Source: Spirochaetaceae bacterium (GTDB lineage: Bacteria; Spirochaetota; Spirochaetia; SZUA-6; Bin103). From it: DNA of 59,331 nucleotides. Below are positions 26,501 through 33,536 of this stretch, piece after piece. The notes under the pieces were generated by a model. That model was not told where the DNA came from and made no database searches. It was given only the letters and a program-made list of their open reading frames with translations. Position 1 is the stretch's first letter. The number at the start of each line of letters is the position of its first letter. The position numbers were made by a program, and so were the translations under genes. The stretch lies in assembly GCA_028821475.1 (NCBI GenBank), contig JAPPGB010000131.1, forward strand, positions 1 through 59,331, written 5' to 3'.

Positions 26501-28057
26501 CTGCGACGCCGCCAGCGCGGCCTCCACCTGGGCCAGCGCGGCCTGCGCTTCGTCCAGGGCGTCAGGCGGCAGTTCGACCTGCCGGATGCCGGTGACCTGC
26601 AGCTTGCCGTCGCCGGCGTACGTCAGCGTACCGGAGTAGCCGACCCCGCCAACGGACACGTTGGACACCTGCAGGCTGTTGGGCGCCACGAACGTCAGCT
26701 CGGTCTGCGAAAGATCGACGGAGTCGGGAATCAGCTTCCCGGCGCTGCCGTAGACCTGCCTGACTTCGGCGGTGGTGCCGCCGGTGTACTTGAGCAGGGC
26801 CGAGTAGCTCTGCCCGCCGTAACTGATCGAAGAGATGTACACGGAGTCGGGGCCGGCAACGGCGACGCGCGCGTCAGCCAAGCTGCCCAGGCTCGGATCG
26901 AGTTGGTCATCCGAGACCATGATCGCGGACGGCTGGACCATGTCGGCCAGCAAGGAATCGAGCGCGGCACGCGCCGCCGCGGCGTCGGTCTCTGCCACCC
27001 ACTGCGCGACGCTGGCGTCCTCGGCCATGATTTGCGCTTCCGATCTGGCCAACTGGGCGGCATTCCGCTCGGCGCGCGCGGCTTCCGCGTCGGCCATGGC
27101 AGCCTCGGCTTCGGCGCGGGCATCGCCGGCGGCAACGTCCGCCTGCAGCACCAGCGCCTCGGCGGCGGCCAGTTCGGCGCGCAAGGCAGTGATCTGTTCG
27201 TCCGCGGTGGGCGGAAGCACGACGCTGCGCAGGCCGGTGACCTGCAGCTTGTTGCCGCCAACGTGCGTCAACTCGCCGGAGTACCCCGCGGAGCCGACGG
27301 CGACGTTGGCCACCATCAGCTTGTCAGGACCCCGGAAAACCAGCCTGGTTCGGCTCAGGTCGACGGAATCGGGAATCATCTTGCCGCTGGCTCCGAAGAT
27401 GGCCGCCACCGTGGCGGTGGTCCCGCCGGAGTACTCAAGCAATGCCGAATAGGTCTGCCCGTCGTACATGATGGACGATACGTAGATCGAGTCCGGACCG
27501 GCCAGCGAGGCGCGCGCGGCGCTGATGTCGAGCAGGCTGGGGTCGAACCGATCCGCCGACACCATCACCTCGGCGGGATGGGGAGCCATCGCCATCATCA
27601 GCTTGTCGGAGGCCGCATCGGCTTCCGAACGCGCCATTTCGGCGTCCTTCATGGCGCCCTCGGCTTCCGAGCGTGCCATCTCGGCATCCATCATGGCGCC
27701 TTCCGCTTCCGCGCGCGCCATTTCCGCCTCTTTCATCGCCGCTGCCGCCGCCGCCTCGGCGTTGGCCTGCGCCGCTGCCGCCGCCTCGGCGGCAGCCATC
27801 GACTCCTTGGCCTGGGCCATGGCCTGCTCGGCCTCGGCCTGCGCCGCGGCCAGCGCCGGATCGGAGTGATCGGCCGCCTGCAGCGACGCGCACGCTGTAG
27901 CCGCGACCGCACACGCCGATAACAGTAACAGGCGCAGATGCTTGAGCTTGAGGCGCGGGCGGGTCGACTTCGGAGGTGAGGGATTGTCGTCCATCTCGTC
28001 AACTGAATCGAATGAATCCGTAGTGAGGGAAACGGTACCGAGGCTTATCTTGCGCAT
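20564..28057 (-). CDS. Giant repeat protein: beta-modules alternating with Ala-rich coiled coils, putative exported lipoprotein
   Basis: 2497 residues with no family I recognise. A hydrophobic segment (about 38-56, LRLLLLSACAVAATAC) gives a possible lipobox (LSAC at Cys49, or TAC at Cys56), after a 37-residue acidic and basic lead. Residues 65-158 are an Ala/Glu/Met coiled coil. Then come ten copies of a module of about 108 residues (AGPDSVYVSSIMYDGQ, GKLIPDSVDLSQT, VSNVSVGG, GYSGTL, LQVTGIR), each followed by an Ala-rich heptad-like linker of 80-105 residues. An eleventh module near 21500-21180 is degenerate. Module starts on the DNA are near 27577, 26937, 26321, 25747, 25174, 24580, 23986, 23386, 22783, 22150 and 21513. 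The last 190 residues are a distinct jelly-roll-like domain. GGAGGAGGAG precedes the ATG. It is probably a long surface or periplasmic fibre (inference). Confidence 0.85.
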   Translation of the reverse strand: MRKISLGTVSLTTDSFDSVDEMDDNPSPPKSTRPRLKLKHLRLLLLSACAVAATACASLQAADHSDPALAAAQAEAEQAMAQAKESMAAAEAAAAAQANAEAAAAAAMKEAEMARAEAEGAMMDAEMARSEAEGAMKDAEMARSEADAASDKLMMAMAPHPAEVMVSADRFDPSLLDISAARASLAGPDSIYVSSIMYDGQTYSALLEYSGGTTATVAAIFGASGKMIPDSVDLSRTRLVFRGPDKLMVANVAVGSAGYSGELTHVGGNKLQVTGLRSVVLPPTADEQITALRAELAAAEALVLQADVAAGDARAEAEAAMADAEAARAERNAAQLARSEAQIMAEDASVAQWVAETDAAAARAALDSLLADMVQPSAIMVSDDQLDPSLGSLADARVAVAGPDSVYISSISYGGQSYSALLKYTGGTTAEVRQVYGSAGKLIPDSVDLSQTELTFVAPNSLQVSNVSVGGVGYSGTLTYAGDGKLQVTGIRQVELPPDALDEAQAALAQVEAALAASQADNAAMSEQVASLEANVASLEGDVTSLEADLQAAQFSADEGHAMAADAKATIDAMMADAYQPSAIMISDGQIDPSKASFADARVAVAGPDSVYVSSILYDGQRYSALLKYTGGTTAEVQQIYGAAGKLIPDSVDLSQTELVFVSPNAWEVSNVSVGGTGYSGTLAYTGDGTLQVTGIRMVELPPTALEEAQAALAEVEAALAAAQAANDALAADLADARAMADDAQASAAMSMADADMAKAELEAMMADAFQPSVVMISDGQIDPSKASFADARVAVAGPDSVYVSSIMYDGQRYSALLRYTGGTTAEVRQIYGSAGKLIPDSVDLSQTELVFVSPNAWEVSNVSVGGTGYSGTLAYTGDGTLQVTGIRMVELPPTALEEAQAALAEVEAALAAAQAANDALAADLADARAMADDAQASAAMSMADADMAKAELEAMMADAFQPSVVMISDGQIDPSKASFADARVAVAGPDSVYVSSIMYDGQRYSALLRYTGGTTAEVRQIYGSAGKLIPDSVDLSQTELVFVSPNAWEVSNVSVGGTGYSGTLAYTGDGTLQVTGIRMVELPPTALEEAQAALAEVEAALAAAQAANDALQADSAAQGEMIASLEADLADAHASAAMSMADADMAKAELEAMMADAFQPSVVMISDGQIDPSKASFADARVAVAGPDSVYVSSIMYDGQRYSALLRYTGGTTAEVKQVYGAAGKLIPDSVDLSQTEMVFMAPNAWEVSNVSVGGVGYSGTLEYAGDGTLQVTGIRMVELPPTALEEAQAALAEMQAVLASAQAENSAQSEEIAALAADLAAANDMASAAQAAADEAQAEADMAGDELAAMIAAAFQPSAIMISDSQIDPSRASFAGARVSLAGPDSVYVSSIMYDGQHYSALLRYTGGTTAEVSHVFGSSGKLIPDSVDLSQTELVFVAPNAWEVSNVSVGGAGYSGTLEYAGNGKLQVTGIRQVQLPPTTMDMLADAQAELEAALADASAKGEQIAALESELQAAQSALEAAQAEAEAAQAAADAAQDAADMANAELDAMKMGMQQPSEVMVSFDDLDASLVDFGSAVASLAGPDAIYVSNIMYAGRPYSALLAYAGGTTAVVKQVFGPDGKLIPDSVSLAQTEIAFRSPDTFAVSNVSVGGNGYSGTLQYTGNGQLQVTGIRRVTLPPTEAEMAAAAIEAAKAEAAQMVSDAKAEAEEMVSAAMADAAAEVAAAEAAADARVADARAEADAARAELEAMKMAMRQAADVMVSFGSLDAALANFDNAQASLAGPDRIYISSIMYDGQPYSALVKYEGGTTATVLGVYGTAGKLIPDAVGLSQTTVAFVSPDSFAVSNVNVGGVGYSGTLQYTGNGQLQVTGIRRVTLPPTEAEKAAAAIDAAMADADRMVSAAMADADAAVSAAMADAEAQVSAAMAEADQMVSAAMADADARVDAAMARAAAAEAEMDAMKMAMHQPSAVQVAFSQLDAGLADFSGAQVSLAGPDAIYVSNIMYDGQPYSALLKYAGGTSATVQYVFGPVGKLIPDSVDLSQTTVAFESPDSFRVSNVGVGGVGYSGTLQYTGDGQLQVSGLNRVNLPTKPDALLADARADLADARAELSAALTELAAQKQELDAANADAEAARLALAAANNALAAANSELDAANDALDTAESRAMALETEIAALMEGSSLPGLNIGLLDLEAASLSAAGPNEVYISGIQYAGAPVSARIRYDAGAATATALFEGANLVADSLQLDAAQPTLQDDRLVISNVGIEGRAHTLTLTRGADGQVMVAASDDGWDVRTRGELARDNLIRTGNFVVNGFADGEALPGEGTWDSQGGSVVQSDADSTHAKFSIPADQSADKLLFGFSANADGGSKVGFGLHILASATPDSGNTWNYGNSYLLWVTQDPFYDSEDLHLQFYESADDNTLMWLASSRIPHGLASMINVEALYSDTGMTTLLVNGEEQLTVNVGTGVRGGDVIALRTLHGPVEFTQVYVAAP
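24727..26093. repeat. Near-identical tandem repeat, 573-base period, inside the giant gene
   Basis: The stretch from about 24727 to 25520 reads the same as 25300 to 26093 when shifted by 573 bases, with no difference seen by eye. The unit is 191 codons, one beta-module plus one linker. Outside it, neighbouring modules differ at many positions, and the next unit toward the gene 3' end is 594 bases long because of 7 extra linker codons. This is the mark of a recent unit duplication, and such arrays easily gain or lose copies or collapse in assembly. Confidence 0.9.
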
Positions 28058-28224
28058 GTGCTCCTCCTCCGTAGCTTGGCGCCGCGCACCGCCGTAACCC
28101 GCGCCCACGCCGTGCCGGAGAATATTTTGTTGTCTAGCTTGAACGATAGCGGCGGGCGTGTCCACTACTTTCGAACGGACACGGTGCCGGCACTTTCGCG
28201 CAAGCGTGCGATCTATCCTGCGCT

Positions 28225-28253
28225 ATAATCCCAAACGCGGGGGCGTCTGTCAA
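28225..28253 (-). promoter_or_regulatory. Sigma70-type promoter for the giant repeat-protein gene
   Basis: On the minus strand, TTGACA (28248-28253) is a perfect -35 box, followed after 17 bases by GATTAT (28225-28230), a four-of-six -10 box. Transcription would start near 28218, leaving an untranslated leader of about 160 bases before the ATG at 28057. No other promoter-like pair of this quality is seen in the 270-base gap. Confidence 0.6.
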
Positions 28254-28331
28254 ACATGAATCGAGACGCGCGTCGGCGTGGCCCCGGATCGGCTGCGACG
28301 AGCCGTCACTCGGGTGCCGGAACCGCCGTTC

Positions 28332-28667
28332 TCACACCGCGTCGAAGGGTGCCCCTGTCATCGCAACGCTGGTCAGCGCCTCCGCGTCATCGGGCTGCCG
28401 GTGGCCGCCGGCGACCCGGTTGACCCGTACCGCGCCGCATCTCTCGCAGCGATGCACCAACTGCCAGCCCTTGCCTCCGGCCCACTTCAATCCCATCGGC
28501 GCCATCAGTCCGCCGCAGTCGCTGGCGCGGTCTCCGGGCAGCACGTCGAGGTGCAGCGAGTACAGGCACCGCGGACAGTGGTTGCGATAGCTGCCGTCCG
28601 CTACCGGCTCCACCTGGCTGCCGCAGCGGAGACAGCGAAAGCCGGTGTTGTGCCGTTTCTGTCCCAC
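28332..28667 (-). CDS. RNHCP domain zinc-ribbon protein
   Basis: A 111-residue protein from a GTG that overlaps the end of the PPIase gene by a few bases. It has NTGFRCLRCG (CxxC), RNHCPRCLYS (CxxC, the name-giving RNHCP), GDRASDCGG, and a third CxxC in VHRCERCG. These give two or three zinc-binding knuckles. RNHCP proteins are small, widespread and of unknown function, possibly RNA-linked. No other start codon lies closer to the conserved region, so the GTG is accepted. Confidence 0.8.
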   Translation of the reverse strand: MGQKRHNTGFRCLRCGSQVEPVADGSYRNHCPRCLYSLHLDVLPGDRASDCGGLMAPMGLKWAGGKGWQLVHRCERCGAVRVNRVAGGHRQPDDAEALTSVAMTGAPFDAV

Positions 28668-28675
28668 CCCGACCG

Positions 28676-29740
28676 CTACAGCGACAAGAGCTCCAACTCG
28701 AATACCAGGAACGAGTCGGGAGGTATCACTCCGGGCACGCCGCGACGTCCGTAGCCGAGTTCCGGCGGAATGATCACGGTGCGCTGTTCGCCCTGCACCA
28801 TGTCCAGGAGCGCCTCGTTGACGCCCGCGATGAGCTGTCCGATGGTGAACTGCGCCGGGCTGCCCCGGTCGTGCGAGCTGTCGAACTTGGTACCGTCGAG
28901 CAGCTTGCCCGTATAGTGAACCGTGACCGCCTGGCCCTGCTTCGGCTTCTCGGTTCCGGAGCCGGCGGCGGTGACCTGGTACCACAGACCGGACTCCGTG
29001 GTCACCGCGTCTGGCCAGGTGGCGGCGATGATCCGTTCGGCCTCGGCGCGCTCCTCGGCCGCGGCCCGTTGCGACCGCCCCCCTACTTGCTCGAGCAGAG
29101 CGTCGAACCGTTCCTGGTCGACGCCGTAAGCCTCCGCGTCGCTGCCGATGCGGAGGATCTTCACCTCTTCGATGGTGTCGCCCTGCTTCACCGCATTCAC
29201 GACATCCTGTCCTTGAACGACCCGCCCGAATACCGTGTGGCGCCCGTCGAGCCACGGCGTCGCGACGTGGGTAATGAAGAACTGGCTGCCGTTGGTGTTG
29301 GGGCCGGCGTTGGCCATCGACAGCACGCCGGGGCCGTCGTGGGTCAGCTCGGGAACGATCTCGTCGGGGAACGAGTACCCCGGTCCGCCGCTGCCGGTGC
29401 CGTGCGGGTCGCCGCCCTGAATCATGAACTCGGGAATGACCCGGTGGAACGCGAGGCCGTCGTAGTACGGTCCGGGGTTCCGGTTCTGGAACGCTATGGT
29501 GCCCTCCGCGAGGCCGACGAAGTTGGCCACGGTCAGCGGCGCGCGTTCATGTTCGAGCAGCAGGTAGATGGTGCCGTGGGTCGTCTTGAGGGCTGCGTAC
29601 AGGCCGTCGTCGAGCTTCGGTTGCTGTTCGCCCGATGCGCACGACGTCAGGGTCACGGCAAGCGCCGGCAGCAGCACCGGCAACGTGGCGAGCCGACGGC
29701 CCTGCGGCAGGAGTCGGTGGAGCGGGTGTCGATTGATCAT
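28676..29740 (-). CDS. Dual-domain peptidyl-prolyl isomerase lipoprotein (cyclophilin + FKBP)
   Basis: A 354-residue lipoprotein. The signal ends with lipobox LTSC, giving a lipidated Cys at about residue 34. The cyclophilin domain (about 50-200) has [33 protein letters not shown] and [12 protein letters not shown], all active-site landmarks. The FKBP domain (about 250-354) has [28 protein letters not shown] and a final FELELLSL. It would assist folding of exported proteins in the periplasm. Cyclophilin-then-FKBP fusions are rare; to my recollection spirochaetes are among the bacteria that have them. It lies in a run with the RNHCP gene, which overlaps its end. Confidence 0.93.
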   Translation of the reverse strand: MINRHPLHRLLPQGRRLATLPVLLPALAVTLTSCASGEQQPKLDDGLYAALKTTHGTIYLLLEHERAPLTVANFVGLAEGTIAFQNRNPGPYYDGLAFHRVIPEFMIQGGDPHGTGSGGPGYSFPDEIVPELTHDGPGVLSMANAGPNTNGSQFFITHVATPWLDGRHTVFGRVVQGQDVVNAVKQGDTIEEVKILRIGSDAEAYGVDQERFDALLEQVGGRSQRAAAEERAEAERIIAATWPDAVTTESGLWYQVTAAGSGTEKPKQGQAVTVHYTGKLLDGTKFDSSHDRGSPAQFTIGQLIAGVNEALLDMVQGEQRTVIIPPELGYGRRGVPGVIPPDSFLVFELELLSL

Positions 29741-29784
29741 GTCGGGGCAGTGTATTGCAGCTTCCGAGGCCCCGGCAACAGACT

Positions 29785-30702
29785 CTAACGGCTGCGAGCG
29801 GCAAGAATTACCCACGTAAGGGTAGAAATCCCGCGGTCCGGGCCGGTGCGCAGCCCGCCGCGCTCCGGAAGCGCTGCCCCGAGCCACTCGGCAGTTCCGG
29901 TGACGTCGTCCACGCTGAAGAACGCCAAGTCCGCTCCGTCACCGTCGAACCCGGGCGGCGGCATCGCGTGCAGCGCCAGCGGTTCCCCGAGCCTTGCCCC
30001 GAATGGATGCAGGGCCCACATCGCCAGGGGCCGGTAGCGCGCGTCCGGCGCCGCCAACTCGTACTCCGGCCATGCCTCGGGCGGAATCCGGGCGCCGCCG
30101 ATCACCGCGGACGCCGCACCGCCGGTGCCGGCGCCGGTTGCCCGTTGCAGTGCGCCCAGGTCGACCGGCCCGGAGGGAACCAGGCTCAGCCCGGCGAACT
30201 CGACCGGCTCCGTGCCCTCCCAGCCGATCGCCGTGGCGTCGTGCAACTGCACCGGCGGCAGGTCCCGGCCGGCCGCGGTCAACTCCACCGGCAGCACTAC
30301 GGAGGTGAGGGTGCGCCCCGCCACCGATCCGCCGCGTACGTCCAGGACGTAGCGCTCCACCGGCAGCGACGGATAATGGAACCGGCCCGATTCGTCAGTG
30401 GTGGTGGGCCAGCAGGCGCTCGCGCACATCGCCACCGACACGTCGGGCAGCGGAGCGCCGCCGGCGTCGGTCACCACTCCGCCGAACGGCGCGTGGCCGG
30501 CTGCGGCGGTCCCGGACGCCGCGCCGTCACGGAATGCTGCATCGAGTCCGGCCGCCGGCTCGCTCCGACCTCTGCCGTGAGCAGTGTCGGGGGACACGAG
30601 GAGGCCGGTGGCCAGCATGCAGATCACGGCGGCAACTGCGCCGCCCCCGCGCCGACGGCGCGGTCCGCACGTGCCGCAAACGGAAACGTGGCGGCCTGTC
30701 AC
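29785..30702 (-). CDS. Secreted protein with a carboxypeptidase-regulatory-like beta domain
   Basis: A 305-residue protein. A signal anchor or peptide is at about residues 20-42 ([20 protein letters not shown]). Residues about 72-135 form an Ig-like module: [19 protein letters not shown], then [13 protein letters not shown] and YVLDV, the usual pattern of the carboxypeptidase regulatory-like fold. The rest (about 145-305) is not recognised but contains proline-rich and DxDGAD-like acidic loops. The ATG overlaps the stop of the DUF1223 gene (ATGA). It may act with that protein at the cell surface; function is unknown. Confidence 0.7.
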   Translation of the reverse strand: MTGRHVSVCGTCGPRRRRGGGAVAAVICMLATGLLVSPDTAHGRGRSEPAAGLDAAFRDGAASGTAAAGHAPFGGVVTDAGGAPLPDVSVAMCASACWPTTTDESGRFHYPSLPVERYVLDVRGGSVAGRTLTSVVLPVELTAAGRDLPPVQLHDATAIGWEGTEPVEFAGLSLVPSGPVDLGALQRATGAGTGGAASAVIGGARIPPEAWPEYELAAPDARYRPLAMWALHPFGARLGEPLALHAMPPPGFDGDGADLAFFSVDDVTGTAEWLGAALPERGGLRTGPDRGISTLTWVILAARSR

Positions 30703-31433
30703 GGGAGCGCGGTGGCGGCAACGATGCCGAGCGTCTCCCGGCGCTGCACGTACGCCACCAGGAACCCCTCACCGGACACCAGTTCCTCCGGCACCTCAAT
30801 GCTGACCACGCCGGCGCTGTCTCCCGGTCCCAGGGTCACCGTACTGAATCCGCGCACGACGTTGCGATGGCGCAGCGTGCGCCCGGCGTTTTCGCCGCGC
30901 GGCACGTGGTTCTCCAGGCTGGATTCCAGGGCCGCGACCAGGAGGGTACAACCGGCCGGCACGCCGGAGACCTCGTAGTTCACGCGGATGGCGTGCGGTC
31001 GGCGGTCGACGTCCGCAAGCGCCACCCGCGGCAGCGATTCTGCGGCCGTCTCCGGACCGAGGGCGGTCAGCGCCGACGAGCGCACCAGGTGGTAGTCCTG
31101 GGCCGGACGCACGATGCTGCGCCCGTTGAGCACCATCTGCGGCGTATAGACGCCGCTGCCGAGCACCTGTCCATAGCGCCGCTGCCGCCGCGCCGCCTCC
31201 GGGATGGCATACGGGTCGGGCCAGCCGAGGTAGTCCCAGTAGTGGACGTGCCACTCGATCGGAAACACCGCCAGTCCTTCGGTGTCCTCGACCAGCCGCG
31301 CCAGCGCCTCCTCGGCACGCGGGCAACTGTTGCAACCCTGCGACGTAAACAACTCCACCACCGCGAACGACGACGTTGCATCCGCGGCCGCGGCGAACGC
31401 CGTCCAGACAAGTACCAAAGTGCGCACGTACAT
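30699..31433 (-). CDS. DUF1223 (thioredoxin-fold) secreted protein
   Basis: A 244-residue protein with a short signal peptide (MYVRTLVLVWTAFAAAADA). VVELFTSQGCNSCPRAEEAL supplies a CxxC motif at the usual thioredoxin-fold position, followed by HVHYWDYLGWPDP and GVYTPQMVLNGR. All are hallmarks of the DUF1223 family, whose members are predicted periplasmic thiol proteins. The ATG at 31433 is chosen since it directly precedes the signal peptide; the frame to 31469 adds a non-signal-like lead. Translationally coupled to the following gene. Confidence 0.88.
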   Translation of the reverse strand: MYVRTLVLVWTAFAAAADATSSFAVVELFTSQGCNSCPRAEEALARLVEDTEGLAVFPIEWHVHYWDYLGWPDPYAIPEAARRQRRYGQVLGSGVYTPQMVLNGRSIVRPAQDYHLVRSSALTALGPETAAESLPRVALADVDRRPHAIRVNYEVSGVPAGCTLLVAALESSLENHVPRGENAGRTLRHRNVVRGFSTVTLGPGDSAGVVSIEVPEELVSGEGFLVAYVQRRETLGIVAATALP

Positions 31434-31508
31434 GCATTCAGCGTATTGGAGCGGCATTGACCCGGTCAACTCGCGCGGCCGGTTTCCGGCGACGGTGCGG
31501 CGCCGCGC

Positions 31509-32576
31509 TCAGCGATCGGAATCGCCGTGCGCCGAGTGCGAACCCAGCGTAATCTCGCCGCCCTGTTCGAGTTCGCGGATCGTCGCGGCCACCCGCTGCT
31601 GGGCAGCTTCGACGGCGCCGAGACGAATGTTGCCGAGCGCCCGCATGGCGTCCTGCAGCAATGCCGCGCCGCGCTTCGACATGGCGCCGGTGACGCGCTC
31701 CGCCATGTCCTGGTCTACCGCCTTCAGCGCCGCGGCAAGATCGTTGCGGCTCACTGCGCGCAGCACGCGCCGCAGCGAGCCGTCGTCGAGCAGCCACAGA
31801 TCCTCGAACGCGAACATCTGCTGCTTCAGTTCGTCGCTGAGCGCCGGATCCTCGTCCCCTATGGCATCGATGATGGTGCGCTCGGTGGCGCGGTCCAGGT
31901 GATGCAGGATCTTCAGCACGCGTCGGTTACCGCCCGACACGACGTACGCGTTGTCGGTACGCTTGCGCGAGACTCTCGATACTCTGGCGAGACGGCGCTG
32001 CAATACTCGCTCCACCTCGACGACCACCTCCGGGATGGTCTGCTCCAGGGTGGCGACGCGGCGCGCCACGTCCGCCTGCACCGTGTAGGGCAGGCTGGCG
32101 AGCAGCGCTGCCGCGTCATCCGGCTTCAGGTAGGCAAGGACCAGCGCGATGGTCTGCGGGTGTTCGCCGCGTATGGACGCCAGCACCTGTCCGGAGTCGG
32201 AACGGCGTACGAATCCGAACGGCCGGGCGTGCAGCGCCCGCGTCACTCGCCCGATCATGGCTACCGCCCGTTCCGCGCCGAGCGATTTTTCGAGCACGTC
32301 GCGCGCGTAATCGAGGCCGCCGCCACGGTTCGCGCCGCGGGTCAGCATGAGTTTCTGGAATTCGGCGAGCGCGGCGTCCTGCTGAGCGGGGGCTACCTGC
32401 CCCAACTGCGCAATCGCCAGGGAGAGCTGTTCTATTTCGTGTTCGTCGAGATGCTCGAAGATCCGTGCGGCAAGATCGGTGCCGAGCAGCACCAGAATCA
32501 CCGCTGCCTTCTGCTGCCCGGTAAGGTGACCCCCGGGCGCGGCGTCCGGAGGTTCGCCGGCTCCCGCCGCCCTCAT
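31509..32576 (-). CDS. fliG: Flagellar motor switch protein FliG
   Basis: A 355-residue protein with the three FliG domains. FliG-N has LTGQQKAAVILVLLGTD and ARIFEHLDEHEIEQLSLAIA. FliG-M has IRGEHPQTIALVLAYL. FliG-C has LKQQMFAFEDLWLLDDGSLRRVLR, where the charged torque helix normally reads MFVFEDIxxLDDRSIQRVLR. The C-terminal LEQGGEI matches as well. It sits on the cytoplasmic face of the rotor and sets rotation direction. No other flagellar gene is nearby, which is common for extra FliG copies in spirochaetes. Which paralogue this is cannot be told. Confidence 0.93.
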   Translation of the reverse strand: MRAAGAGEPPDAAPGGHLTGQQKAAVILVLLGTDLAARIFEHLDEHEIEQLSLAIAQLGQVAPAQQDAALAEFQKLMLTRGANRGGGLDYARDVLEKSLGAERAVAMIGRVTRALHARPFGFVRRSDSGQVLASIRGEHPQTIALVLAYLKPDDAAALLASLPYTVQADVARRVATLEQTIPEVVVEVERVLQRRLARVSRVSRKRTDNAYVVSGGNRRVLKILHHLDRATERTIIDAIGDEDPALSDELKQQMFAFEDLWLLDDGSLRRVLRAVSRNDLAAALKAVDQDMAERVTGAMSKRGAALLQDAMRALGNIRLGAVEAAQQRVAATIRELEQGGEITLGSHSAHGDSDR

Positions 32577-32717
32577 TGCGCGCTGGCCCTCCCGTCGCCG
32601 GCGTCGTATGGGACAGCCGGCGAAGGAGCGCAGCGTATTACTTTGCGGCGTGCACCGGCAACCGCCGCCGCATCCGGACGCGCCGGGTGCGCGCCGGCAA
32701 CGGCGGCCAGAGGCGCT

Positions 32718-32984
32718 CTACCAGCGCGAACGTTCCTCCCGCGGCCGCGCCACTTCGACGGTAATCCGGCGGCCGTCGAGCTCGGTCTCGTTGAGGGCCT
32801 CGGAGGCGGTCTGAGCTTCCGCCGGGGTGCTCATCTCCACGAAACCGAACCCGCGCGACTCGCCGGTGTACTTGTCGGTGACGACCCGCGCCGAGTCCAC
32901 CGTCCCATGGACGGCGAACACTTCCTCAAGGCGCTCATCCGTGACTTTGTAGGGAAGGCCTCCGACGAACAGCTTCTTGTTCAT
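32718..32984 (-). CDS. RNA-binding protein with a single RRM
   Basis: An 88-residue protein that is one RNA recognition motif. RNP2 is LFVGGL at residues 5-10, and RNP1 is RGFGFVEM at about 44-51. It lacks the glycine-rich tail seen in many cyanobacterial relatives and ends with a short basic stretch. AGGAGATAGAAC lies just before the ATG. Such small RRM proteins are common in spirochaetes and probably act as RNA chaperones. Confidence 0.93.
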   Translation of the reverse strand: MNKKLFVGGLPYKVTDERLEEVFAVHGTVDSARVVTDKYTGESRGFGFVEMSTPAEAQTASEALNETELDGRRITVEVARPREERSRW

Positions 32985-33321
32985 GTTCTATCTCCTGCAG
33001 AACCTCGTTCTCCTCCGACCGGTCAACCGCGACTAAGGGGGCAGTCAGTCTTGAACGGCGGCGATACAACGAAAGTCGACCAAACAGGGGAAACTGCGTC
33101 CGTGCCCGCAGCGGGCGCGCGATTGGTGGGGTGGGAGGGAAGTGAGTAGTCTTGCGCCCCGAAGTGTATAGCTATCGGTGCCGGCGGGTCAACGTGTCAC
33201 GAAGCCCCGGCATCCGAGTTGGCAGTCGCGGCGAAACCGCGCGCCCGGTATTGACCATTCGTGGCGTTTCGATGCATTCTGCGCGGCACAACGAGAGCCG
33301 CGTGCGCTGACGCGGCGAAAC
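32985..33321. other. Intergenic region between the RRM gene and tRNA-Val, regulatory
   Basis: 337 bases with no convincing coding frame. It must carry the promoter and leader of the RRM gene (minus strand) and the promoter of the tRNA (plus strand). I find one plausible tRNA promoter (33251-33280) and no clear promoter pair for the RRM gene. Nothing else is recognised. Confidence 0.5.
33251..33280 (+). promoter_or_regulatory. Possible promoter of tRNA-Val
   Basis: TTGACC (33251-33256), 18 bases, then CATTCT (33275-33280). This is five-of-six for the -35 box and three-of-six for the -10 box. It would leave a leader of about 35 bases before the mature tRNA at 33322. Confidence 0.4.
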
Positions 33322-33395
33322 GGGCGGTTAGCTCAGTTGGCTAGAGCACTAGCTCGACACGCTAGGGGTCACTGGTTCGAGTCCAGTACCGCCCA
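33322..33395 (+). tRNA. tRNA-Val (anticodon GAC), with C at position 33
   Basis: 74 bases fold as a full cloverleaf. The acceptor stem is GGGCGGT/ACCGCCC with discriminator A (33395), the D stem GCTC/GAGC, the anticodon stem CTAGC/GCTAG, and the T arm ACTGG-TTCGAGT-CCAGT. CCA is not encoded. The anticodon loop reads TCGACAC, so position 34-36 is GAC (Val) and position 33 is C, where U33 is nearly universal. Position 38 is also C. The rest of the sequence is like ordinary bacterial tRNA-Val(GAC). Confidence 0.92.
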
Positions 33396-33536
33396 AGCCC
33401 TGCCCATGCGTTGCACGGTGAACCTGCGCCCGACGAGCGCAAGGAACGGTGACTGGTCCGCGAAGGCCGGCCGGCGGCAGGTGCCTGGGCAGCGGTCTTC
33501 ATCGTCTTCCATGTCACGGAGTGGCCGAACAGATAC

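Noticed and set aside
20900-27600. The repeat array as a CRISPR or satellite
   Set aside because: Units are 573-640 bases, keep the reading frame and encode protein. No short direct repeats with unique spacers.
25745-27922. A 725-codon open frame on the plus strand opposite the giant gene
   Set aside because: It copies the giant gene's repeat period and arises because Ala/Glu/Ala-type codons with GC third bases leave few stops on the other strand. No ribosome binding site or family match.
28224-28229. A perfect TATAAT on the plus strand
   Set aside because: No -35 box at a useful distance and no plus-strand gene nearby. It is part of the -10 region for the minus-strand promoter.
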